A program made the position numbers and the translations under genes. Below the pieces are notes generated by a model. That model was given only the letters and a program-made list of their open reading frames with translations. It was not told where the DNA came from and ran no database searches. This document shows, in pieces, positions 27,825 through 36,535 of a DNA stretch of 48,487 bases. Each line of letters opens with the position of its first letter. The first letter of the stretch is position 1. The DNA is from Alphaproteobacteria bacterium. Its GTDB lineage: Bacteria > Pseudomonadota > Alphaproteobacteria > Rhizobiales > JAKIUO01. The stretch is from contig JAJRRW010000117.1 of the NCBI GenBank assembly GCA_024279115.1, positions 1 through 48,487 on the forward strand, written 5' to 3'.

Positions 27825-28241
27825 TTAGGCTCTGCCAGACATGAAATCGCTTTCGGCTTCTTCAATCAAGAAGCGGGCAACATCATGGGGAGCGCTGAGT
27901 TTTGGATTGGTCATGCCGGAGCTGACGCGGGCAATGTCTTGATCGGTGATACCATATTCTGCAAAAATGGCCGCATTATCCTTACTGCCAATTTTACCGA
28001 CCAGTATGACGGCGGCGCTGCGCAGAGCATCTTGGCGTTCGCCATAACGATGAATCATATGCTCCATCTGGCGTTTTTGAAAATCGGTGGCCGCATCTTT
28101 CATCTCGCTTTTGAGATTTTTAATCAGCTCTTGCGTATCATTATATTCGTTCAGACCGGTAACGGTCAGGGCGCGCTGCGCAACTTCTTTTGCTTCATCG
28201 GCACCCGGTGTCAGGAGTCTTGACAGTGTTTTTAAAACCAT
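27825..28241 (-). CDS. Unrecognised 138-residue protein
   Basis: I do not recognise this protein. It is soluble-looking, with no signal peptide or membrane helix, and is rich in alternating charged and hydrophobic residues suggesting a mostly helical fold. A good ribosome binding site, AAAGGTGA, lies about seven bases before the ATG at 28239-28241. It lies 22 bp upstream of the nitrilase-family gene on the same strand, so it is probably part of that operon, between the usual glutaredoxin and nitrilase neighbours. Real coding is likely from the start signal, position and absence of a better frame. Confidence 0.7.
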   Translation of the reverse strand: MVLKTLSRLLTPGADEAKEVAQRALTVTGLNEYNDTQELIKNLKSEMKDAATDFQKRQMEHMIHRYGERQDALRSAAVILVGKIGSKDNAAIFAEYGITDQDIARVSSGMTNPKLSAPHDVARFLIEEAESDFMSGRA

Positions 28242-28399
28242 TCGTTTTCACCTTTGATGATTGATTTTCCGTCTGTTCAGACAGGGTCCCGCATGCCGAG
28301 TTTAGCGAAATACTATACAATTAATCAAGCTTAACCTGTATTTGCATAAAGATATTCGAATGATTAATATCTATCATATTGAATGTAAATGATAATGCA

Positions 28400-28654
28400 C
28401 TATTGCGCAAGCAGGGGTTCAAGCTCATCAAGGGCGTCGAGTTCTGACAGATCGTCAAACCCGCCGATATGACGATCGCCGATGAAAATCTGTGGCACGG
28501 TATGACGGCCATTGGCTTTTTTAATCATGTCTTCACGAGCGTTTGCATCTGATACATTTATCTCGGTAAAGGCGGCGCCTTTTTTCTTCAACATTCTTTT
28601 GGTGGCGACGCAATAAGGGCAGAACGGCGTTGTATAGACAATGATCTTCGGCAT
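28400..28654 (-). CDS. grxC: Glutaredoxin 3
   Basis: An 84-residue dithiol glutaredoxin that reduces disulfides with glutathione. The active site CPYC is at residues 12-15 (TTPFCPYCVATKRML), and the glutathione-binding TVPQIFIGDRHIGG-type segment follows. The ATG at 28654 is preferred over a TTG two codons upstream because AGGA lies six bases before it. It is the head of a minus-strand group with the unrecognised protein, the nitrilase-family amidase and DUF1178, although a 158-bp gap separates it from the next gene. Confidence 0.95.
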   Translation of the reverse strand: MPKIIVYTTPFCPYCVATKRMLKKKGAAFTEINVSDANAREDMIKKANGRHTVPQIFIGDRHIGGFDDLSELDALDELEPLLAQ

Positions 28655-28732
28655 TGGCAATCCTATATTATTGGTGGGGCGCGAACAGCATACCTGTAGC
28701 AGATCCCGGCGATCTCATCAACGCTAACCGCT

Positions 28733-29563
28733 CTAAAACTCTCCGGCCAGATTGCCCGCGCGGGCCAGTACCAGCACATCAACCTTTGCAGCGCCCGCTT
28801 TTTTGAGAGCGCGGGTGCAGGCATCCACCGTTGATCCCGTGGTCAAAACATCATCGATCAGCAAGATGTTTTTGTGTTCGATTTGCGTGCGGTGTTTGGG
28901 CGACAATGTAAAGGCTCCTGTGACATTGGCCCGGCGCGCCTGCTCCGACAGGCCAACTTGCGATCTTGTGGCGCGGTGACGCTTGAGGGCCAGCACATCA
29001 ACCGGCACACCGGTCAGCTTATGGAGTTCAAGGCTCAACAAGGCGGATTGGTTGAAGCGGCGTTGCCATAACCGGCCTCGATATAAAGGCACCGGCATGA
29101 TCAGATCGGCATCCTCCAGCAGCTCGCGCCCGGCCAACAATAGCCAGCGTCCAAATAGTCCCAGCCCTTCGCGCCGATCGCTATATTTAAGCCCGTGAAT
29201 GAGCGAGCGCAAAACATCATTAAACAGGGCCACCGCCCGGGCTCGATCATAATCGGGGGGATGGGCGAGGGCTTGTGCGCTTAGCTGCTTTGATCGTTTT
29301 TTGCGCAGACCAGAGACAAGGGGTTGGCTATCATAAGGCAGGGGCAGGCCGGTGGCGTCACACAAGGGATGGGTGATGAAATGCACGCTTTGCCAGCACG
29401 GCGCGCATAAATGACCATGCGCGGCGATTGGTTTGTGACAATGGATGCAAACCGGCGGCAGGGCAACATCCAGCAGGCGTGACAGCACGCCTTGTTTGGC
29501 CCGCTCGCGCATCCGCGCATTGATTTGGCGCTCAAGGGATTGTTTTTGCTTGGTTGGGCACAT
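28733..29563 (-). CDS. ComF family phosphoribosyltransferase-like protein
   Basis: A protein of about 276 residues with the ComF layout: an N-terminal zinc-finger pair (PPVCIHCHKP and HLCAPCWQSV), then a type I phosphoribosyltransferase domain with the PRPP loop ILLIDDVLTTGSTVDAC near the C-terminus. ComF is needed for DNA uptake in naturally competent bacteria; in Alphaproteobacteria the gene is widespread and its role often untested. The start is uncertain: ATG at 29563, or GTG six codons upstream; neither has a clear ribosome binding site. It is divergent from the methyltransferase gene. Confidence 0.88.
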   Translation of the reverse strand: MCPTKQKQSLERQINARMRERAKQGVLSRLLDVALPPVCIHCHKPIAAHGHLCAPCWQSVHFITHPLCDATGLPLPYDSQPLVSGLRKKRSKQLSAQALAHPPDYDRARAVALFNDVLRSLIHGLKYSDRREGLGLFGRWLLLAGRELLEDADLIMPVPLYRGRLWQRRFNQSALLSLELHKLTGVPVDVLALKRHRATRSQVGLSEQARRANVTGAFTLSPKHRTQIEHKNILLIDDVLTTGSTVDACTRALKKAGAAKVDVLVLARAGNLAGEF

Positions 29564-29617
29564 GCAGTAATGATAGATCACATTACGATTGAATGCATCA
29601 TTTGAAAGAAACCGCTC

Positions 29618-30541
29618 ATGCCTGATGGCTCACCAAAACTGTTTGATCGGCAATTATTGCGCCAGCGCCGCGAGCGGGTGAGGGCGACATTTTCCGATTA
29701 TGATTTTTTGTTGCAGCGCGCCGCCATCGAGATGGATGAACGCCTCGATCTGGTATTGCGGGACTTTCCGATAGCGCTTGACCTTGGAGCAGGTAGTGGC
29801 GCGATGGCCATAAAGCTTGCGGCGCGACAAAGTGTGGGACGTGTGTTGGCCAGCGATCACAGCCCTGATCTGATGGCCGGTTTAACGGGCATGACGCGGC
29901 TTATTTGTGATGAGGAAAAACTGCCGTTCGGGGAAGCCTCTGTCAATCTTGTGACGTCTTTGTTGTCGCTGCATTTCGTCAATGATCTGCCCGGTGCCCT
30001 TATTCAGATCAGGCGGGCCTTGAAGCCGGACGGCCTGTTCATGGCGGCCATTCCCGGTGGCCAGACCCTGGTTGAATTACGCACCGCTTTCATGTTGGCC
30101 GAAGAAGAAATTCTGGCCGGTGTCAGCCCGCGCGTTGCACCGATGGCGGATGTGAAAGATTATGGAGCGCTGTTGCAACGGGCCGGGTTTGCGCTGCCGG
30201 TGGTGGATAGCGACTTGGTGACGGTGACCTATGAAAGCCCGCTAAAGCTGATGCATGAGTTGCGCATGATGGGGGCAGGGAACGTGCTCACCGACCGCCT
30301 TAAAAAACCTCTTTCACGACAATTACTGGAACGGGTTGTGGAGATTTACAGGCGCGATTATTCTATTGATGGGCGCATAAATGCAAGTTTTGAGATCATT
30401 TATTTATCTGGCTGGTCTCCCCATGCAAGCCAACAGCAACCACTGGCACCAGGTTCCGCACAAAGCTCACTGGCGGCCGCTCTTGGCACTTGCCCATTGC
30501 CTGAGCGCCCTAAAGAAAATGACGAAAATGATGAGAAATAA
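29618..30541 (+). CDS. SAM-dependent methyltransferase, BioC/NDUFAF5-like
   Basis: A 307-residue class I methyltransferase-fold protein. Motif I is ALDLGAGSGAMAIKLA near residue 52; LPFGEASVNLVTSLLSLHFV is the motif IV region. The C-terminal SGWSPHASQQQPLAPGSA closely matches the alphaproteobacterial and mitochondrial NDUFAF5 group, which hydroxylates an arginine of complex I subunit NDUFS7; BioC is the other relative. Divergence from comF next to grxC is a conserved setting. NDUFAF5-like is the better guess. Confidence 0.85.
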   Translation: MPDGSPKLFDRQLLRQRRERVRATFSDYDFLLQRAAIEMDERLDLVLRDFPIALDLGAGSGAMAIKLAARQSVGRVLASDHSPDLMAGLTGMTRLICDEEKLPFGEASVNLVTSLLSLHFVNDLPGALIQIRRALKPDGLFMAAIPGGQTLVELRTAFMLAEEEILAGVSPRVAPMADVKDYGALLQRAGFALPVVDSDLVTVTYESPLKLMHELRMMGAGNVLTDRLKKPLSRQLLERVVEIYRRDYSIDGRINASFEIIYLSGWSPHASQQQPLAPGSAQSSLAAALGTCPLPERPKENDENDEK

Positions 30542-31019
30542 GAAGGGCTATCTTAACCTTTTGTTTTCCGAGTTGAACAAGTGATTAAGTGAAAATCAAA
30601 AAAATACAACAGAAACAATCTGTTAAACTACTGTAAATGAATATTCGTGCATACTGATTTTATCAAACGAGTATTGCGTTCCAGGTTTTGGCTGTTTTTT
30701 GCGTCTGGTTTTTCACAGTTTTTCGTATAAAGTGTGAGGAATTGAGTGTGTTTATGAGGGGATTGGCCGTCTTGAGGGAGAGGGCCGCGCCACTTGGTAA
30801 ATCGATGGGACTTTGAGGGAAGTTTCTGATTTGCCGGGTTCCTAAAAGCAATAGACGGGTTCGTTTTGAACTCTTTTTGGTGACACGGAGCGCTTGCGAG
30901 CCCTTCGTTCATTTCGTTTGCTTTTTTCGTATTTATCACTTTACCCAGACACGCACGCAGCGCTCAGGCGCTTTGCGAAATAATCAGCCTTGTTGTTATG
31001 CTTGAGGGAGCAATAAGGT
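30542..31019. other. 478-bp gene-free leader before the RND gene
   Basis: No supported ORF longer than about 20 codons. An AT-rich stretch at 30580-30670 may hold promoter elements. A small hairpin, AGCGC-TCAG-GCGCT, extended by CGC and GCG with a bulge, lies at about 30956-30977, some 43 bp before the RND start. No tRNA or known RNA was recognised. The length suggests a regulated or structured leader. Confidence 0.4.
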
Positions 31020-34000
31020 ATGCACGGGTCTTTCGAAAATCAGGGTGGCGGATCTAAAAAGAATGATCCGACAGGCGGGCATGAATTGGGTGTGGCGGGT
31101 AAAATGGCCCGCGCTTTCATTCATTCGCCATTGTCGCCACTATTGTTTGTGGCGTGTCTGTTCATGGGCATTTTGGGCTTGATGTTTACGCCCCGCCAGG
31201 AAGACCCGCAAATATCTGTCCCCATGGTGGATATTTTTGTCTCCTATGCTGGCGCCTCGGCGCAACAGGTGGCCTCCCTGGCGATTGACCCCCTCGAACG
31301 TATGATGAGCGAAATCCCCGGTGTCAAACATGTCTATTCCGCCTCGCAGCGCGGGGAGGGCATGGTGACGGTGCAGTTTGAAGTTGGCGAGCAGATGGAG
31401 CCATCTTTAATCAAGCTGTATGACAAGTTGCAATCCAATATGGATCAAATGCCCCCCGGCGTTGGCAAGCCCTTGGTGAAACCAAAGGGCGCCGATGATG
31501 TTCCGGTCGTGACCTTGACCCTGTGGTCAAAATCTCTTGACGATGCCAGCTTGCGTCTGGTGGCCCTTGAAGTGCGCCAGCGCCTCAAAGAGGTCCCTGA
31601 TACCGCCAATAGTTTTATTGTTGGGGGCCGTACCGAGCAGATGCGTATTGAGGTATATCCCGAGCGTCTGGCCGGGTATGGTATCTCGATGGGTCAGATT
31701 GCTGACGCCGTACAAAGCGCCAATGTCAAAAAAGATATTGGCTTTGGGGAAAGTGGCGGCTCAAGTTTTTCAGTCTATTCTGGCAGTTTCTTGAAAAGCA
31801 TTGCGGATCTGGAAAACCTGATCATCGGTGTGCGCAAGGGCAGCCCGATCTATTTGCGTGATATTGCAAGGCTCACACAAGGTCCAGGTGAAGCGGCCAA
31901 TGTGGTTGAATATTATACCGGGCCAGCGGCAGCGCAAGCGGGCCTCGAACAGACCGGTGGATCTCCAGCCGTGACCATCGCCATTGCCAAAAAAGCGGGC
32001 AGTCATGGTGTGACGGTTGCGCAAAATATTCTCAACCGCGTGGAAGAGCTCAAAGGTTCGGTCATTCCTGACAATCTGCATGTGGCGGTGACCCGCGATT
32101 ATGGCGCCAGTGCCGGCGAAAAAGTCGATGGCCTGATCATCAAACTGTTTGTCGCCACTGGCGCCGTTGTGGTGCTGATTTTCATGGCGCTTGGCTTTAT
32201 CTGGCAGCCCGCTTTTGTGGTGGCGCTGGTTATTCCCGTGGTTATTTTGATCACGGTTTTTTCGGCCTTTATCCTTGGCTATACGATTGACCGCGTGTCC
32301 TTGTTCGCGCTGATTTTCTCCATTGGTATATTGGTTGATGATGCGATTGTGGTGGTGGAAAATATCTATCGACGATGGCTGATGAACGGCGAGGTTGATA
32401 CCGACACGACGATTGATGCGGTCGCCGAAGTTGGCAATCCGACCATACTTGCGACCTTTACAGTGATTGCTGCCTTGTTGCCCATGGGGTTTGTCTCGGG
32501 GATGATGGGGCCCTATATGGCCCCCATTCCAGCGCTTGGGTCTGTGGCCATGCTGTTCTCCTTGTTCGCCGCCTTTTTGTTCACGCCCTGGCTGGTTATG
32601 CGTATTCGTCCTGATATGGAAAAATTGCGTATTATGGAGGCCCGTGAACACACGCAGACCGTGTGGTTTGGGCGTATTTTTGGGCGCTTGCTGTCGCCTT
32701 TGCTTGATAGTCCGCGCAAGGCCCGTATTTTCCGGCTGACCATGTGGGGTGCCTTCTTTTTGGCTTGCGCGATGTTCTACACCCAGCATGTTACCGTGAA
32801 AATGTTACCGCTCGATAACAAGCCCGAGTTCAATGTGATCGTCAATATGCCCGATGGCAGCTCGTTGCCAAGCACCGCCAATGCCTTGATGTCAATGACG
32901 CAAAAAGTGTTGAGCGTCAAAGAGGTGACGGCGGTCCAGACCTATACCGGCACCGCTAGCCCGTTCAATTTTAATGGTTTGGTACGTCATACCTATTTGC
33001 GTCAGAAACCCTGGCAGGGCGATATTCAGATCCAGTTGCTGCATAAAAATAAACGTACCCGCACCAGCCACGAAATCGCTATTGAGGTTCGCGCCTTGCT
33101 GACCCCCATGGCCGAGAAACTCAATGCCAGTATTCAAGTCGTTGAAATGCCGCCAGGACCCCCCGTCCTGCAAACCATGGTGGCCGAGATTTATGGCCCC
33201 GATGCGGTGACGCGCCGCCAGGTGGCACGTGATATGACGGCGCTTTTCAAAAAAGCCGAGACCATTGTCGATGTCGATAATTACCTCGATGAGCCTTACG
33301 ACAACTGGACCTTTGAAGTCGATCGGCGCCGCGCCCGTCAGCACGGGATTTCGGCCCGCGACATCACCGAGCAATTGTCCATGACCATGGGCGGTTTCCG
33401 GCTTGGTGATCTAAAAGTCGGGCATGAGCTGGAGGCAAAATATATTGTTCTGCAAGCGCCTCTTTCCGTGCGCACCAATATGAACCAGTTGCTGCAATTG
33501 CCGATCGCTTCCAAAACCGGCAAGCTGGTGCCGCTGAACGCCCTTGGCCGTTTTAAGCGCCAGGCCACCGACCCCACCATTTTTCACAAGGATTTGCGAG
33601 CCGTTGAATATGTCACCGGCGAGGTGGCGGGCCGTCTGGCAGCCCCCGTTTACGGGATGATTGAGGTCAGCAAACTGCTTGCAGACTACAAGACCCCCGA
33701 TGGGGTGACGTTGTCGGGTGAGTTGTGGGGCGGCGCTCCTGATAGCGCCAATTCCAGTTTCGCCTGGGGCGGCGAGTGGACGGTGACCTATGAAACCTTC
33801 CGCGATATGGGCGCGGCCTTTATGGTGGCAATGGTGCTGATCTATATGCTGGTGGTCTGGGAATTTGGAAATTTTCGCCCCCCCGCCATCATCATGGCCC
33901 CCATTCCCCTGACGCTGATTGGCATTATTCCAGGTCACTGGTTGCTGGGGGCCGAGTTTACGGCGACCTCGATGATTGGCTGGATTGCCTTGGCGGGGAT

Positions 34001-35237
34001 CATCGTGCGCAACTCTATATTGCTGGTTGATTTTACCAATAAGAGCATAGAGCAGGGGATGGATCGCCGCGAGGCCGTGATGGCCGCCGTGGTCGCGCGG
34101 GCCCGGCCGATTTTGATCACCGCATTTGCGCTGGTCGCTGGCTCCAGCGTTATCATTACCGATCCTATTTTCAACGGCATGGCCATCTCCTTGATGTTTG
34201 GCGTCGTGGTGGCAACCGGTCTCACCTTGTTTGTCATTCCCATGGCCTGTGCCCGCGACACTGATCTGGTGGCAGACGCAATTCCGCAAGATCAAGACGA
34301 GCAAGAACGGGTAGATCAGCGCCCCGCCCTTTGGGCGCGCCTGAAAATGCCAGCTGGCCTGCAAGTACCAGCTGACATGCCGATGCCAGAATTTGTATCC
34401 CGCCTGCCACTCGCCCAGATGCAACGGATGGGGCAAAAATCAACGCTGAAGAGCCTGCGTTTCTGGCGGCACCATATTTCGTCAGGCAGTTTACTGGAAC
34501 AGACACTCCATGGCCTGTTGAGGGGCGCGAAAAATCTGTTCTATCTGCTGGTTGTGGCTGGCGGTGATGTTGTGCGGCGTGTGCGCAAAGCTGGCGAAAA
34601 CACGTTGCAAGATGTGGGGGACCAACAACCAGTGATTGAAACCGCTCTTGCAGAGCCGGCGCATCCGGCCCGCTCAAGGGTGGATGCGGTGCGCGATGAT
34701 CTTAAAAACATCAAAGGCATTGGCCCAATGATCGAGCGTTTGCTCAATCAAAACGGGATTTTCACGTTCGCACAAATTGTCACCATGAGTGATCGCGAGA
34801 TCCGCTCGATTGAACGGGCACTGTCGAAAAACAATCAAGGGGCCATTGGCCGCATTGGCCGCGATGGCTGGGTTTGGCAGGCCGAGCTGCTGGTGCGCGA
34901 CGAGGCTCCAGGTGCCGATTCGGTGGCAAATATCACGACACAGACCATTTTGCAGCCCGCGATTAAGAAGCGTACGGAGAGTTATCCACCGCTCGTCCAC
35001 AGTGCAAAGGACGATTTACAAGAGATCAAAGGCATTGGTCGGGTGATCGAGAAAATACTGAATGAGCAAGGGGTCACCCGGTTTGAGCAGCTTGCCAGCC
35101 TGACACCACGTGAATTGGAGGCTATCGGCTGTGAACTCGATAAGAAACCACGCCTTGGACGGGGCCGAATAGCGCGTGATAACTGGGTTTCTCAAGCGCA
35201 AGCAAAAATGTCGGTTGAGCTTGAAATAGCATCGTAA
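31020..35237 (+). CDS. RND efflux permease with tandem helix-hairpin-helix tail
   Basis: A 1405-residue proton-driven RND permease of the HAE1 type. Transport features: first helix near 37-55, periplasmic porter segments, the helix 4 motif GILVDDAIVVVENI carrying the proton-relay aspartates, and the last membrane helices ending near residue 1080. A linker of about 140 residues follows, then two repeats, DDLKNIKGIGPMIERLL near 1223-1290 and DDLQEIKGIGRVIEKIL near 1328-1397, each ending in a GRI-RD-WV-QA motif. This GIG helix-hairpin-helix domain is common at the ends of alphaproteobacterial NuoE. Usual RND length is 1030-1080. GGGAG precedes the ATG. No adaptor or outer-membrane channel gene is adjacent. 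Substrate unknown. Confidence 0.9.
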   Translation: MHGSFENQGGGSKKNDPTGGHELGVAGKMARAFIHSPLSPLLFVACLFMGILGLMFTPRQEDPQISVPMVDIFVSYAGASAQQVASLAIDPLERMMSEIPGVKHVYSASQRGEGMVTVQFEVGEQMEPSLIKLYDKLQSNMDQMPPGVGKPLVKPKGADDVPVVTLTLWSKSLDDASLRLVALEVRQRLKEVPDTANSFIVGGRTEQMRIEVYPERLAGYGISMGQIADAVQSANVKKDIGFGESGGSSFSVYSGSFLKSIADLENLIIGVRKGSPIYLRDIARLTQGPGEAANVVEYYTGPAAAQAGLEQTGGSPAVTIAIAKKAGSHGVTVAQNILNRVEELKGSVIPDNLHVAVTRDYGASAGEKVDGLIIKLFVATGAVVVLIFMALGFIWQPAFVVALVIPVVILITVFSAFILGYTIDRVSLFALIFSIGILVDDAIVVVENIYRRWLMNGEVDTDTTIDAVAEVGNPTILATFTVIAALLPMGFVSGMMGPYMAPIPALGSVAMLFSLFAAFLFTPWLVMRIRPDMEKLRIMEAREHTQTVWFGRIFGRLLSPLLDSPRKARIFRLTMWGAFFLACAMFYTQHVTVKMLPLDNKPEFNVIVNMPDGSSLPSTANALMSMTQKVLSVKEVTAVQTYTGTASPFNFNGLVRHTYLRQKPWQGDIQIQLLHKNKRTRTSHEIAIEVRALLTPMAEKLNASIQVVEMPPGPPVLQTMVAEIYGPDAVTRRQVARDMTALFKKAETIVDVDNYLDEPYDNWTFEVDRRRARQHGISARDITEQLSMTMGGFRLGDLKVGHELEAKYIVLQAPLSVRTNMNQLLQLPIASKTGKLVPLNALGRFKRQATDPTIFHKDLRAVEYVTGEVAGRLAAPVYGMIEVSKLLADYKTPDGVTLSGELWGGAPDSANSSFAWGGEWTVTYETFRDMGAAFMVAMVLIYMLVVWEFGNFRPPAIIMAPIPLTLIGIIPGHWLLGAEFTATSMIGWIALAGIIVRNSILLVDFTNKSIEQGMDRREAVMAAVVARARPILITAFALVAGSSVIITDPIFNGMAISLMFGVVVATGLTLFVIPMACARDTDLVADAIPQDQDEQERVDQRPALWARLKMPAGLQVPADMPMPEFVSRLPLAQMQRMGQKSTLKSLRFWRHHISSGSLLEQTLHGLLRGAKNLFYLLVVAGGDVVRRVRKAGENTLQDVGDQQPVIETALAEPAHPARSRVDAVRDDLKNIKGIGPMIERLLNQNGIFTFAQIVTMSDREIRSIERALSKNNQGAIGRIGRDGWVWQAELLVRDEAPGADSVANITTQTILQPAIKKRTESYPPLVHSAKDDLQEIKGIGRVIEKILNEQGVTRFEQLASLTPRELEAIGCELDKKPRLGRGRIARDNWVSQAQAKMSVELEIAS

Positions 35238-35495
35238 ACGGGGGAAAATGTGACCAATATGTGTCACTACAACTTATGCGACAAAAATGCACTAGACTTA
35301 CATTCGAATATTCTTATGTTTGGGCAGTGTCGGGTTGAAATCTTCGTGGTTTGGCCCATATTGGATATGAGATGCGGCTTTACATTCTTGGCGGAGTTGT
35401 TAAGCTTTAGGCAGTATTTGACTGCTAGTATCTCGTATAGTTGATTTCTTGTTTTGTTGCGAATGTCGCATAAGAGGTTTTTCGGGGTAGTAGTG
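35238..35495. other. Gap after the RND gene, mostly featureless
   Basis: With the small ORF that follows, this forms a 429-bp interval before the GATase gene. It holds a short dyad (GTGAC and GTCAC near 35250-35268) and AT-rich DNA. Possible ORFs on both strands lack start signals or family features. Confidence 0.3.
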
Positions 35496-35654
35496 ATGAA
35501 AGATATACGTGTAGTTTCGCTGGCAGTATTTGCCGCAAGCTTCTTGATCGGCTTTTTGATCTTCGAAGCAGATAAAGCGCATGTGAGCGGCAATGATACT
35601 AATTTGCAGCTTTCGATGATGCCGCTTTTTACTTCAAACAGCAGCTTTAAATAG
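35496..35654 (+). CDS. Possible 52-residue membrane peptide
   Basis: Encodes a 52-residue peptide starting MKDIRVVSLAVFAASFLIGF, which would form one membrane helix or a signal anchor, with a polar C-terminal half (HVSGNDTNLQLS). CGGGG lies about ten bases before the ATG. I recognise no family. An overlapping minus-strand frame exists but has no start support. Support is modest: composition and hydrophobic profile only. Confidence 0.35.
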   Translation: MKDIRVVSLAVFAASFLIGFLIFEADKAHVSGNDTNLQLSMMPLFTSNSSFK

Positions 35655-35666
35655 ATCACGCCAAGG

Positions 35667-36446
35667 CTATTTCGCCTTGAATGTCGATGTCCAATGGCTC
35701 ATGAACTGGTGTAACCAGTTTCGCTGGGCCGCTCCATATTTTTGATGATCTGCCAGCAGGCGCTCCGCAATGTGAGCGCCTTTTTTTGTCAGCATATGTT
35801 GCGCTTCTGCTGACCACCGTTCGATGATGGGTTGCGTTATTTCGGGGTGAAATTGCACACAAAAAACATGGTTTTCATAGGAGAAAGCCTGATGTTCAAA
35901 GCGTTGGCCGCTGGCCAAAGAGATGGCTCCTTCTGGCAGGGAAAAGCCTCCTTTGTGCCATTGGAAATATTTATCCGCCCAATCGGGGCACAATTGTTGG
36001 CCGGCACTTGTTGCTGAGAGCGGATGATAGCCGACTTCAACCAAGCCGTTTTTATGAGGCCTGACCTCGCCTCCCAGTTGGCGAACCATCATTTGTGCCC
36101 CGAGGCAAATGCCAAAATAGGGGGTCTTTTGTTGCAGGGCGAGGGTCAGCCAATCAATTTCTCTTTTGATTTCGGGGGTGTCGTCATTGGCGCTCATGGG
36201 CCCGCCAAAGACGATGAGACCGGCATGTTTTTCAAGAGATTGGGGAAGTTTCTCGCCAAGTGTCGGGCGTTTGATATCGAGGCGATAACCATGGCTCAAA
36301 AGCCAGTCGCCAACCGCCCCGGCACAGGATTTTTTTTGATGCAACAATAGCAAAACCGGATCATCGGTGCGAACTGGCGTGGCGATGCCTTTTGTTGATC
36401 CAGGCTGCTTTAACGCTCCATCGAGAGAGGAAACTGTTCTAAACAT
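35667..36446 (-). CDS. Class I glutamine amidotransferase
   Basis: A 259-residue stand-alone GATase1-domain protein, similar to the amidotransferase part of GMP synthase. The triad is present: nucleophile Cys114 in FGICLGAQMM, and His200 with Glu202 in VQFHPEIT. GLIVFGGPMSANDD is the usual oxyanion region. The first 30 residues are not conserved, so an internal start is conceivable. No synthetase partner gene lies nearby; gamma-glutamyl hydrolase or amino-transfer roles are possible. Its three minus-strand neighbours upstream (SDR, TerB-like, IalB) are functionally unrelated by sequence. Confidence 0.88.
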   Translation of the reverse strand: MFRTVSSLDGALKQPGSTKGIATPVRTDDPVLLLLHQKKSCAGAVGDWLLSHGYRLDIKRPTLGEKLPQSLEKHAGLIVFGGPMSANDDTPEIKREIDWLTLALQQKTPYFGICLGAQMMVRQLGGEVRPHKNGLVEVGYHPLSATSAGQQLCPDWADKYFQWHKGGFSLPEGAISLASGQRFEHQAFSYENHVFCVQFHPEITQPIIERWSAEAQHMLTKKGAHIAERLLADHQKYGAAQRNWLHQFMSHWTSTFKAK

Positions 36447-36535
36447 TTTAGATGTTTTTGATCTCCATGCTTGCCCACTGACTTTATTAAAGCCAGTGCC
36501 TGCTGTTTGATTTGTGCAGTTATTGATCGCACAAA

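Noticed and set aside
28321-28334. TTAA-TCAAGC-TTAA as a fourth CtrA box
   Set aside because: The spacer is six bases, not seven, so it does not meet the consensus.
31770-32789. 339-codon minus-strand ORF antisense to the RND gene
   Set aside because: Composition is His/Gln/Asn-rich with no domain, and it fully overlaps a clear permease gene in the opposite strand; it is a shadow frame.
33411-34436. 341-codon minus-strand ORF antisense to the RND gene
   Set aside because: The same low-complexity antisense pattern, with no start signal or family feature.
35250-35444. 64-codon plus-strand ORF after the RND gene
   Set aside because: No ribosome binding site, cysteine/phenylalanine-rich non-family sequence; it competes with an equally poor minus-strand frame.
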